Of a stretch of 64,000 bases of DNA, positions 36,430 to 48,002 are shown one piece after another. Source of the stretch: Topomyia yanbarensis (Eukaryota > Arthropoda > Insecta > Diptera > Culicidae); the NCBI RefSeq assembly GCF_030247195.1, contig NC_080672.1, positions 378,858,166 through 378,922,165 on the forward strand, written 5' to 3'. The stretch's first letter is position 1. Each line of letters begins with the position of its first letter. The notes under the pieces were generated by a model. The model was not told where the DNA came from and did not search any database. It worked only from the letters and a program-made list of their open reading frames with translations. The position numbers were made by a program, and so were the translations under genes.

Positions 36430-37390
36430 GCCGTTGCTGGTTCTCGCATTACCAACATGTCCCATGTTATTTCAATTCCATTCCCGAGTGCAAATGATTA
36501 CTTAGCTTGTAATAGGGAGCACGGCAGACTGAGTACCAACCAGCATTCTCGAATCAGCATCCTTGCACCAATACACCCAAATGGACGACTAATTTTGCCG
36601 AGGGCGCAGCCTATCACCATCGTTGTCGTCGACGCCGTCAGACCGTTGATGGCACTGCCGCCCTTAGGAGCTAGACAAAGAGTAGCGAGATACTGCCAAC
36701 CCCTCGCTGGGGAGGGTATTTTGTGGGTAATGTAATTATTTGAAGTTTATTAATATTGAAGCCGAGAGTCGACCGGTTTGCGATGGCAGGGAATGGAAAC
36801 TGCTTACTGGATGTTCGGGAGTGAGCGAGAGGGGGATGGAGTGAACATCGGCAGTGTGTTTTGGAATAGACGAGGGGATCTATTCCACCGGGTTGTGTCA
36901 GTGGGATGAGAAGACATGGGGATGCTGATGACGATGATGATGATGATGATGAAGCCAAACTGATGGCGGTTGGTTGTCCTGGGCTGATGATGTTGTGTGG
37001 GGATGTGGTTAAAAGTTTAATTTTGTGATGATAAAGGTTCATTGAAATTACGTTCGGTAGATCTCGTTTTTTGTGCTGTTGTGCGTGCTCAAATAACGAC
37101 GGATATTCCATTGAATTCTGACCCGACTATGAATTATTTTAATTTAATAAGTTTAATTAATTTGATTAATTAGTTTGCCATTCGAAGTGGTCTGTCAGTG
37201 TGCGCGGTAGGAGATAATTTGTGGGAAATTGTTTACACTATAACAGAGGGCATAGCGAGTTGTCCGTTCAGAAACTGACATTTTTTGATGCTTTAGAGAT
37301 ATGTGCGTGAAACCACCGTACCAACTAGTATGCATCTTCTGACGAGAAGAGCTATAAAATTCATTGAATTGTATTTCATACATTTCAATC
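36430..37390. other. Mostly unique sequence with a (GAT)n microsatellite
   Basis: Base composition and lack of repeats suggest host sequence. A GAT triplet run lies at 36933-36952. Frames at 36457-36735 (plus) and 37111-36671 (minus) overlap and show no recognised domain. Confidence 0.35.
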
Positions 37391-37429
37391 TTGACTAATC
37401 ATTCTCGCTTTGATTTGCTGTAAAATCCA

Positions 37430-37600
37430 CATTGCATTGGTCCAGTGACGTGGTTCTGAAGAGACGAAGTCAAAACGCAAATACCTGGACTAATTATAGT
37501 TAGGTTTTGTGCCCTTCATGCACAAAGACGGTTTTGAACCAATTTTCTCCTTAGAGAGTAATATAGCATGTAGAAACGGATTTCTCATAATCTAACAGCT
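37430..37600. repeat. Fragment of family M
   Basis: GTTCTGAAGAGACGAAGTCA, AAAACGCAAATAC and TAATATAGCATG correspond to the right side of the element at 1900-2340 and to 17340-17460. Confidence 0.45.
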
Positions 37601-37872
37601 ATTGATGATTTTTATTGTTGAACACTGTATTAAAATCCAATGTTTGTAGACATGCATAAATGTCGAAATAGCTAATTTTAATAAAATCTTTTAGAAGATT
37701 GAGAAAATTACTGCATTCGAATTTAAAACCTAAAGTGTATTCTACTTCACACAGGTTGTGTCTCTGACTTTACACACAACCTTCAATTTTTTTTCGTGAT
37801 TAATTATGAGACTATTAGCACATCGAGGTTTTGAACATTTTCACTAGGCACTAGATGTTCAAAATAGAGTAA

Positions 37873-38128
37873 GGGAACATTCATAAATTATGTAACGCTT
37901 TTAGGGGGGGGGGGGGGGGGGGTACGACAAGTTGTGACATGTTGTGACATAGGGTGGAGAGGAAGTTAGCTTAATCGCTACGTTACATGTTTTCACCGAA
38001 GAAAAAAAAAATTCTAAGAATTTGTTACATAATAGGGGAGGGGGGATGGAGAAATTTGTGACAAAATTGTTACATGGGGGGAGTCCATTTTGGACAATTT
38101 TTGCGTAACGTAATTTATGAATGGTCCC
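37873..38128. mobile_element. 256-bp PIF/Harbinger-type MITE, TAA duplication
   Basis: Begins GGGAACATTCATAAATTATG and ends TAATTTATGAATGGTCCC, an inverted repeat of about 26 bp, flanked by TAA on both sides. Three-base TWA duplications are diagnostic of PIF/Harbinger elements. A G-run follows the left repeat and GGGGGAG segments recur inside. Confidence 0.75.
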
Positions 38129-38131
38129 TAA

Positions 38132-39900
38132 CCAGCTAAACGACAATTCGGTTAGAACACTAGGTAATTTGTAAGGTTACGAAAATGAGTAATAGGCAAT
38201 ATGTACCGTCTTTACAAAAAGCTTTGCATTAAAAATTGCATAACATTCTGTTAGCGTGGGTTATTATAACATCAATTACTCGATGTTCTACAATAATTAC
38301 ATCGTTTCATGTGTCGAAGCATTCAGTAGTCCAGTCACTTCAGCACCTACTTTGTTTTCATTCATACGTTCCCTACATCCACGCTCACGAACCCCTCCCT
38401 AAAAACACATCTCCTATCTCTCGCAAATCATTCATTCGCTTGCCGGTCAATAAGCGGTGGTGCGTGTGCTGTTCGCCTTTTCGCTAGTGTTTCTTAGTCT
38501 CGTCTCATTTCTCGTCTCCTAACCAACCCCACCGAACACCGTATCCGATCCCCTACCATTACCCCTTTCGATCCATTAGTCCAACTTCTCTGCCCAAATG
38601 TGCGGCTTTTCCTCTTTCGTTTCTTTTCACTTCTTCTGAAAATTGAGTAATTGAAATATTATTGCAGGCAATTATGTTGAGCAATTTGATCAATAAAATG
38701 AAGGATGTCGATGATTTATTTTAATTGCACTTTTCGGTCGTTTCTAGCTCGATCCCAATCCCATTTGCTCTGTGTAAAACCCCCCATTCGGGATGGAGAG
38801 GATGGACAATCACAGTGCTTTGTGGCCAACGGCATGCAGGCATCTATCTAGCTTCGGTAGATCGATGAGTCGAAGCCTCGAGTCGGGCTTTCGGTCGAAC
38901 ATTGAGCCCCTCCATAAAACCCCTGCCAACTTTTATGGTGCGTGTGCTCCAACTAGGAATTATTTATCCTCCTTCTCCCCCCCCCCCCCCCCACTCCAGC
39001 ACCAGCAGATCAGAGCAGTAGCCTATTTCCTCAGCTTCTCGGTTGGCTGCTTGGATTGTTCGAACCTCGTCTATCTGTCTGTCGGTGCCTGGTGCCCTTC
39101 TGATGTTATTGTGCACATTAATGCATTAATTTAAATTAGATTTGTGCAATTATAAAGCTTTTTCCTGCACTGCCGTTTGCTCTATCTCGTTCGTTTCCTT
39201 TTGCTCCATGGTAATTATCTGATCTTTTTCTTATTTTTTGTTTCTTTTTGCAGAAGCTATGTTCTCTCTCTTGTTGCTGGAAGCTGTACCGCTAAGGAGT
39301 TGAGAATGACCGCGGAGTTTGTACCACTGATTGCCATGAACGAGTAACTATTTATATCCACAAATGGAATCAGGAGCGAACGTCATGCGGAGAGCACGTT
39401 CCAAAGCCGAACTAACGGATATTTGAGGTTTTCTCCGTTCTTTTTAGTTTTTGCTTTTGAATCTTTCGAATTCAGCTCTACCATAATCCACGAATTATAT
39501 GCAGCAAATTCGCCTCAAACAAATGCAATATTTAGAAATCAATTGTGGCTTTTTATTACGTAACTTCCAGTTTTCCCAATATTCTGGAAATGTTAACATA
39601 ATTCACTGGAAGTCTTTCTATTTTTCAAAAAGAATCAAAAGCTTCTTATTTAATAGACAACACGGTTCAACAAAATAAAAACTTTTAAATGTACTTTTCA
39701 AGCGGTCTAGTAAAGGTTGTAGGTCTTGTCAAATACAACACAAAACCATGTTTCATCAATTTAATATACTCTCAAAACCTTGATTCGCGGCAAAAAAATT
39801 TTTTGGGATTTTCGGCACTAAAAAATTAATTAGGCTGTCATTTTAAGAATAAATCTTTTCCGTTTCCGTTTTGAGAAAAAACCATATGAAAAAAAGCCAT
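38132..39900. other. Mostly unique, probable host intron or intergenic
   Basis: No shared repeats; C- and T-rich. A strong 3'-splice-like sequence (TTTGTTTCTTTTTGCAG) ends at 39254, followed by a short frame with stops. A noncoding or terminal exon is possible but unsupported. C-runs occur near 38980. Confidence 0.35.
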
Positions 39901-40169
39901 ATTTGTCAGTCACACTATACGGAGATATATTTTGGCTTCGATTTTGCTTACTACTGACGGTCAAACGTTCGTTTTATTCAAACCACGATTTACCATATAT
40001 TGGACAATCTCAGCTAATGGAACGGTACGAGAAAAACAGAATTTCTTGGCACGTACGCCAAATTCGTTTAAGTCGTTAATGTTCTTCCGACTATTTTTTT
40101 TGCAACGGTTGAACAGTAGATAGCGAAATTTGCCGAATATGAACATAGTATAAAATATATAAAAATCAA

Positions 40170-41040
<871 letters not shown>

Positions 41041-41089
41041 CTATCAATTACTTCAAAAATCTAAAATTTTGTTTCATGTATGTTTACTA

Positions 41090-41980
41090 GGGTGGGACAA
41101 ATATTAGATTCCAGCTCCGAGCAACTTTTTAGTTACCGTTTGGGTCCTAGAACAACTGTGGAAATTCTTAGCTCGATCGGTGAAACTATATTTTTGCGCA
41201 CACTGTTTAAAGTTTACATGGGATTTTGTATGGGAAAATGAACTTTAACAAAATAATTTCTCCAGGAGTCGCCCATTACTTCTTAAAAATAAATCGTTAC
41301 GTGGCTTTTATAGGAAATTTAACAAAGAAACAAAGTCTCAAAAACCACGAAACGATCTGACGCTTGAGAAAAAATTTATTAAGCAGAAACCGATTGATGC
41401 TCTGACGATTGATAAAATATTCATTTTTTCTAGCACCACTGCTGTTGGTTGCCCAATTATACGCAATTTTGTTTTTAATCCTCTCTTAATGTGTCTAAAT
41501 CGTTTATCTATAGTATTTTGGCCACTTCGAAAGGTTTTGAGGGATAAATTGAGGCTTCTTTTGTACATAATAAGAGAAAGTTAAAATTTTTGTATATAAT
41601 TAGATCGTCAAAAGCAGTGATGCTATGAAAAGTGAAATTTTCATCAATCTTCAGGGCATCAATCGGTTTTTGCTTAATAACTTTTTCCACAAGTATCAGA
41701 TCGTTTTGCAGTCTTCTAGACTTTGTTTCCTTGACAAATTTCCTATAAAAAATCAGACATCTACTTATTTTTAGGAGATAACGGGCGACTCTTGGAAGAA
41801 TTAATTTGCAAAGACAATTTCCCCATACGAAATCCCATGTAAACTTTTAAACAGTGGGCGCAAAAATATAGTTTCACCGATCCGAGCTAAAAATTTGCAG
41901 AGTAGTTCTGGGAGCTAAATGGAACCCAAAAAGTTACTCGGAGCTAAATTTTATTTTTTTCATATAACCATGTCCCACTC
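41090..41980. mobile_element. 891-bp TA-flanked foldback element (family F, complete)
   Basis: Left end GGGTGGGACA, right end TGTCCCACTC, each bracketed by TA. The arms (about 41090-41440 and 41600-41980) are complementary over most of their length: AGCTCCGAGCAACTTTTTAG pairs with AAAAAGTTACTCGGAGCT, ATGGGATTTTGTATGGG with CCCATACGAAATCCCAT, and AGTCGCCCATTACTTC with TAACGGGCGACTC. Fragments occur at 10051-10346 and 16262-16445. Confidence 0.8.
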
Positions 41981-42444
41981 TAATGTTTACCAGCACATAC
42001 ATGAAATGGCAAGAATTTATTTGATAGAGATCTATTACGCGAATGACAATATAATACTGATGAATTGCATGAATTTGTCGAAAAATAAATTGAAAATTAA
42101 ATTGAAAATTGCACTTTCGATCGCTTCATTTGAAGTTAAATCAACATTGCTGGATTATGGACGAACAGCTCTGCCCTAAAATAGCCACTAAATCTTGCGC
42201 TTGCGGAAAACGTTACTTACAATATCAATCAAAATTCGGATGTAAGCAAAATGCTGAAAGAAGGCAACACTGTTATATCGGACGAATTCACGATGATTCA
42301 TAAAAGGAACTAATCGAATATTTGGTGGCGTGGTCCACGATCTTCGTCAAATTTTATCCGTTAGTCGACACCTACTGATGAAATCAGTTCTTGCTTAAGG
42401 GGGTACGATTATTGTTGAAAAAAATATCGCGCTTTAAAAAAATT

Positions 42445-42942
42445 GGCGATACCGAGAGTGTTAGTATATTCAGACAATAATGCAACATTTAAGCAATATT
42501 TTCCTTAATGTTCACCGCAAAATATTGAAAATCTTCAGGAGACACTTCGAATAAATACGATGTACAGCATAACTCTAAATCTACTGAACCAAATTGTCAT
42601 CATAACTATGTTCACAAAAATAAGTATCATGATTTTTTTAGCGAAAATTGCATTTTTAGCTGCAGAATGCTATGAAAAATTCAAATATCAAGAAAGAAAT
42701 AAAAGCTTCGATCAATACCTGGGGATATGTAGAAGAACTGTGCAAACCTTGAAAACGATTGGTCCAATATATTTTGTTTTATAATGTACACCACAAAGCA
42801 AGTTTTCAACGAGATACCTCAAGAGTTTCTCTGTCACTGGCTCAATTTTCAGTATTCTGCTATGATATTTGAAGAAATATTGTTCAATTGTACAGTGATT
42901 ATATGGAAAGTGAATGAATATACTAACACTCTCTGTATCGCC
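42445..42942. mobile_element. 498-bp element with 27-bp terminal inverted repeats
   Basis: GGCGATACCGAGAGTGTTAG... (42445-42471) is the reverse complement of 42916-42942 with a single mismatch. Pairing continues loosely outward into A/T-rich sequence. The internal 440 bp has two short opposing frames and no known domain. No clear target duplication. Confidence 0.6.
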
Positions 42943-43469
42943 AAAATATTTTTGTAAATGTGCCATTTTTATGAATTAACTTTACCGACGTCCACCAACA
43001 CTCCGTTATGTCTTCGTATCACAGGAAATATGTTTCGAAAACAGAACTTTTCACTATATGTGCATACTTTTATTGAATGATTCTTATAGTCATCTTCGCA
43101 GGGTAATTCGCCAAAAAAAAGTTAGATATATGGGTTGGGAAAATGTTATTCGATGCAACAATAACTTGCACCACATTTACACATGATTTTGTAAAATAAT
43201 ACAATCTGTTGAAGAATTAATCGATTGCGTATATTGACTTCAATTTCAAGCACTACTCCATCCAAAATAAAATCGATGGTAATTCTGTTACACATATAAA
43301 TCTATGGATTATCGTGTTGAATTATTTAATTCAGTCGATCCACCATGCTTTCAGGAGTATTGGTTTTATACGTAACCTCCCCAGCAGTCTCCGTCAGATG
43401 AAGGTTTTTATATTTAATCGAAAGAATAAAGTTCTTTCTACGAATTTTTGCGATTAAGGAAGTTGGTTA

Positions 43470-44060
43470 AGGTGTAAATTGATAAAAAAATATTCGAAAA
43501 TTGACAATAACTTTGTTGTTTCGAGAGCTACGGATTCATCGTTGTTATAAAAAAAAAATGTGTATTTTATCGCTTTTAACAACTTTGTAGAAGACACTTT
43601 TAATAATAAAAAGTAATCGTAAAAAATTATATTGGAAAAACTGTTTTGAAGGGGTCTATCCCAAGCAAACCTACATATCTCGCTACTGTTACTATATAAA
43701 ACTTAAGTATCTTCAGTAAAGATTTTCACGATAATATTTTCTAGAACTTTACTGAAGACAGTGAGCTTCTAGCTAAATTGAGTGGGGAAATAAATTTTCT
43801 ATGTCACTTTTAGGGGATTAATCACTCAATTCATTATATCAAAAGATGCAGCTATATCCAGAAACTTCTTCGAAAAAACCCATTCTCCAAAATCAATGGT
43901 TCAGAAGTTATTGAATTTTGATCATGAAAACGTCTTTTTGCAACACTGTGCACCGCATGTGTTGCAATTGAAACTTTGTGTGCCTATTATATTAGTTACT
44001 GCGCAACATCGACCCACCACAACTGTGCTTTGGTTGAAAAATTTCATTTAAGCGACCATT
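43470..44060. repeat. AT-rich dispersed repeat, quasi-periodic motif type
   Basis: Contains CAACTTTGTAGAAGACACTT, TATCTTCAGTAAAGATTTTC, ACTTTACTGAAGACAG and ACTTCTTCGAAAAAACC at intervals of 40-135 bp, the style of the family Q repeats elsewhere. Noncoding. Confidence 0.4.
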
Positions 44061-44780
44061 GTAACTAGAAAATATAAAGGAGCAGATGTACTGCTACCTC
44101 GAATTCGAATGATATCAAGGGATTTGTGCGTAGAAAAACAGAGCAATTAATTTAATGGTGCTCCAGGTGGTCAAACTAAGAACATTGTCTATCCGCGAGC
44201 AAAAATATTTGTTATTTTTAGTATTTTTAAAATATTTCGTTTAGTCCTGATGGGTGTAGCAAAGCGCACCGGGTTACAGCTAGTATAAAATATTTACAGA
44301 TTTTTATCCAAACTTCAGAGTTTCCCTGAAGCTTGGAGAGATAAAAAAAATCCATAAGTTGACATATTTTATAAGCCGTCATCTCAATTTTTTTCGATAT
44401 CCTTTATGGAAGTTCGAAAATATTGGAATTTGGAAAGGCAGCTTTTAATTTCATTTTGGTGTAAAAAAAGCCTTAGGAATGTATAAAACGTCGGATCTTG
44501 TATCATCTAGTGGTTTTTGTAAAGGTTTTCTCTTTTAGCACTTTTGGATTTTCAAAAAAAAAGAGCAAAATATTGTTTTTCTTTGAATTGTCATCGTGCT
44601 TGTGCTTATCTATGACATACAAAAAATTAAAAACTGCATTTCCAAACTCAGGTCGTACCTCAATTAAAAAAAATCCATGTCTCAGAAAGGCATTTTTTCA
44701 AGATTACTCCAGATCTCGATATTTCATAAGAAGAAATTTTTTCCGATTGGTAGGGACTTTTTTCGATGTGCTGCATAAGT

Positions 44781-46761
44781 CATTCCGCGCGAAGTGATCA
44801 AGGCACGTTTAATCGCCCTTAACGGATTTGAACCAATGTTGAAGGAATTGTTCATCTAGGGCCAATATATCAAAATCCATGTTTTTGATCCAATTGAACC
44901 ATTCCTCGGGCCATGGGAATACCCACAAATTCGTAGAACCTTTGATTTTCTTTTGATTATATTTTAGTTCTATTTACTCTAAAATCAAGCTACAAGTTGC
45001 TTTTTGAAAAAAAATCCCCAAGTAATCTAGAAAAAATATTAGCTTTTAGCGACAGTGCTGCCAACTATGCGATTTATCTAGTTGAAAGATTAAAGTTGAT
45101 TTTTATTACAATACATATAGTTTAATCTTGAGAAATTTTATTCTATCGTATTCCCCACATACTTTTACATAAAAAATGCTTTTAATCTCAATATAATTTG
45201 AGCCAATCCTGAGATGTACCGTTTTGAAGCGATGAAACCCCAATTGCTCATATAAAATCGCAAGCGCACAACGACAAAAATCCAGCCTTAGTAAACTGAG
45301 TTTACACATAATTTGTCGTGAAGCACACGAGAAATGACGAAAAACTACGTGTTTGTTTTGCATCTAGCAGATCAGGGTCGTCTTTTATGACTATTTGAAA
45401 ATTTTATCAAAATTTGTCGATAAAAATGGAATTTTATATGGTAAAATATAATGGTTTTTTTTTCAAATCGGTGTATCCCGGGATTAGCTCACATTGTGTT
45501 GAGATTAGAAGTGTTTTTATGTAAAAAGGTCTGAGAAACAAAGAGAAATTAGGATTTTTAAAATGCAAATATATGTAGGGGAACCCCGGGCTATTCGGAC
45601 CTACTTAAGCAAATCGCCCCTTTAGGTGGATAGATGCGAAAAAAAATTACCGGCCAAAAGTCCTAATTGTTAGTTTGAAACCTCAACTACATTTTGGTGC
45701 CTTAAAAAGTTCATTTGCACCACTCAATGGCAGCGCTAGACGACGATTTGCAAACCTCTACGTTTTTTCAGCCTTTTACAATGTAGGGGTAATTCGGACC
45801 TCCTTACCTCCCTAATTCAGAGTCATATTTCATTAATTTTTTTACGATGAAGTTATGTTTACTTATGAAGTAGTTACAAGAAACATTGCTTAAGAAGCAA
45901 AAAAATAAATTGCTTTACAAAAACTTAATCTGGTATGTCACAGCTGCCGATTGGCGGCCCATTTTTTTCTTTGCTGTGGCGTGTGCAATGGTGTGCGCAG
46001 CCGCAAGCCGCTGAACGGTGGTTGACAGAATAGGGGGACCGAATAGCCCCGTACGCTCATATCGCACAAAAGTGGTGAGCGTCTCGAAAGTATCTCTGTT
46101 TTCACCCAAGCAAAAATCATTCCATAAAATAGGAGCCTCAAGCTTTCCAAAACACTAACCCTTTATTTTTTCACTTTTATTTGTTGCTTTAATCACGGTT
46201 TTTCCATTAAAATGATTTTTGTTTTGAGAATGGCAAAACAACGAAACTCGTTGTATCTTTTTTCTACAAAGAACAAAGAATCAACTTCAGCTCTCAAAAT
46301 TAATGTTTCAGAATAGCGGTTCCACAAATATGTACGATAGTTAGAAAGTCTTGCTATTTTCTGAGAAATCGAGGGGGTCCGAATTACCCCCACTGTCTTA
46401 ATAGCCCCGGGTTCCCCTATTGTGAGATAAATGAACTTTTGATTTTTTACTGGGAAAAATAGCATAGTTGGCAGCACTTCCGCTAAAAACTAATATTTTT
46501 GTAGACTCCATGAACAATTTCCTTCTGAAAACATCCTGCGGTTTGATTTTGGAATGAATGGAACCGGAGATATAATCTAAAGAAAATCAAGGGTTTTACC
46601 AATTTGTCAAAACGGGGGTTCTCCCATGGACCGAGGGGTGATTCAATTGACATTTAGATTTCTATATATTGATCCTAGATGAATAATTGCTACAAAATGG
46701 GTCCAAATCTGAGAAGGTCGATTTCAAGATTCCATCTTTTTTGATCACTTCGCGCGGAATG
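44781..46761. mobile_element. Large foldback element, ~320-bp arms, with nested MITE
   Basis: The outermost 21 bp are perfect inverted complements (44781-44801 and 46741-46761; core GCGCGAAGTGATCA). The arms 44781-45085 and 46445-46761 pair throughout, for example TTGATTTTCTTTTGATTATA with TATAATCTAAAGAAAATCAA and GACAGTGCTGCCAACTATGC with GCATAGTTGGCAGCACTTCC. The loop is about 500 bp once the element at 45578-46417 is removed. No transposase frame. Confidence 0.7.
45578..46417. mobile_element. 840-bp TA-flanked element, GGGGAACCCC ends
   Basis: Starts GGGGAACCCCGGGCTATT after TA and ends AATAGCCCCGGGTTCCCC before TA. The internal phrases GGGGTAATTCGGACC (45785), GGGGGACCGAATAGCCCC (46033) and GGTCCGAATTACCCCC (46376) repeat the terminal motif, suggesting subterminal binding-site clusters. 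It lies within the foldback element at 44781-46761. Confidence 0.75.
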
Positions 46762-46810
46762 TTCCGTATATATCAAATATATTGAGGAGATTACTTTTAG
46801 GAGCTGTGAT

Positions 46811-46840
46811 TCCGGTTATGTCCCAGACATTATCCACCCT
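46811..46840 (-). repeat. Dispersed 30-bp motif, copy 1
   Basis: The minus strand reads GGATAATGTCTGGGACATAA with flanking GGGT and CCGGAA. Related direct copies lie at 53777-53805 and 54103-54130. The core ATGTCCGGGACAT is palindromic in the third copy. Confidence 0.5.
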
Positions 46841-46841
46841 T

Positions 46842-47990
46842 CTTTTTACACATGCTAGTAAAACAAAGCTATTTTTATGATCTATTGCTGATAAAAGTTT
46901 GATAAAATGGACGTTGAACAAGATTCGTCATCAAAAACCCAAATTTCAGTTCAAAATCATACACATTGTACTCGGTCGAATCATATCTGATTTTCTTCGG
47001 ATCAAATATAATCCGCTAAGTATCCTAAAGCTTTTGAAAGAACTGACGCGGAAATATTCAGCGAGGGCAGATATTTTGCCTTGCAAAGCTCAGAATTGTG
47101 ATGTTTTGTCCTTTATGACGGACTACCACTTCTATACGCCTGCTCACAAAGTTGAGATCGACGGGGTAGTCACAGATTCGAGTTTGGCATGCGTGGATCT
47201 ACACAGCAGTGGTTGTTTCAAGAACTCCTTACTCCCATGAGCAAAGATTTTGAATAGCAATTGTACTGAACGGGAAAAAGTGGTGTGTCCACTCAAAATT
47301 CGTGTCAGGTAACCTTTGGCAGGAGAGCCCACAAAACCATGCTTCAAGTACAGAAAGCGTCCGAGGAATGTGAAGCATTTACTTAAAAAAACACTCTTAA
47401 TATTGTTTTACAGAAATACTAAAAAGAGCTACGCAACTCACGACCACAAATCATTATGTTCTCTTGACTCAGGAGTGCGATCCTGATTATCTCCATGTGG
47501 GGACATTTTTACTGCTCCCAAAACTATAGGCAGATAAGGTTACTTGTAAAGGTTCAATTTTTTCTCTTGAGAGGCCGTCAAATATACCAGCTCTAAGGAA
47601 GAGGAACAACGATTCTAGGAAATTCAAAAGTCTCATGTGTTATTTCAACCAGAGATTCAACTTAACGCAAGACTCGTTGATCACTAGTTACTTTGTGATA
47701 TTGCGAAACTCTTCCAGGCATCGAGAGTAACGTAATTTTTAGTGCCTTTGGTGGGATCATAGTTGTGCGCTACTATAGTGTTTATATTGGCTTTCTTTTT
47801 CAGTTCGACTTTCGATTAATAATTAAGGGGTTATATATGTTGAAATGCGGGAAAAATGGCAAAGGTTTGAATTTTTGTAAAGGTATGTAGCCATATTTTT
47901 ATGAAAAACTTGCTATACGTCTAGCGTAGTACAATGTCCAATTTGCAAAATCCACTTGAGAACATAAAAAATATTAATAATTGACAAGGT
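46842..47990. other. No recognised feature
   Basis: A 113-codon frame (46899-47240) and a 67-codon opposing frame show no recognised domain. Nothing else supportable. Confidence 0.3.
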
Positions 47991-48002
47991 TATAGCAATT
48001 TT

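Noticed and set aside
39238..39350. Internal host exon after a strong 3' splice-like signal
   Set aside because: Following frames close quickly, no donor or homology is visible; kept only as a remark.
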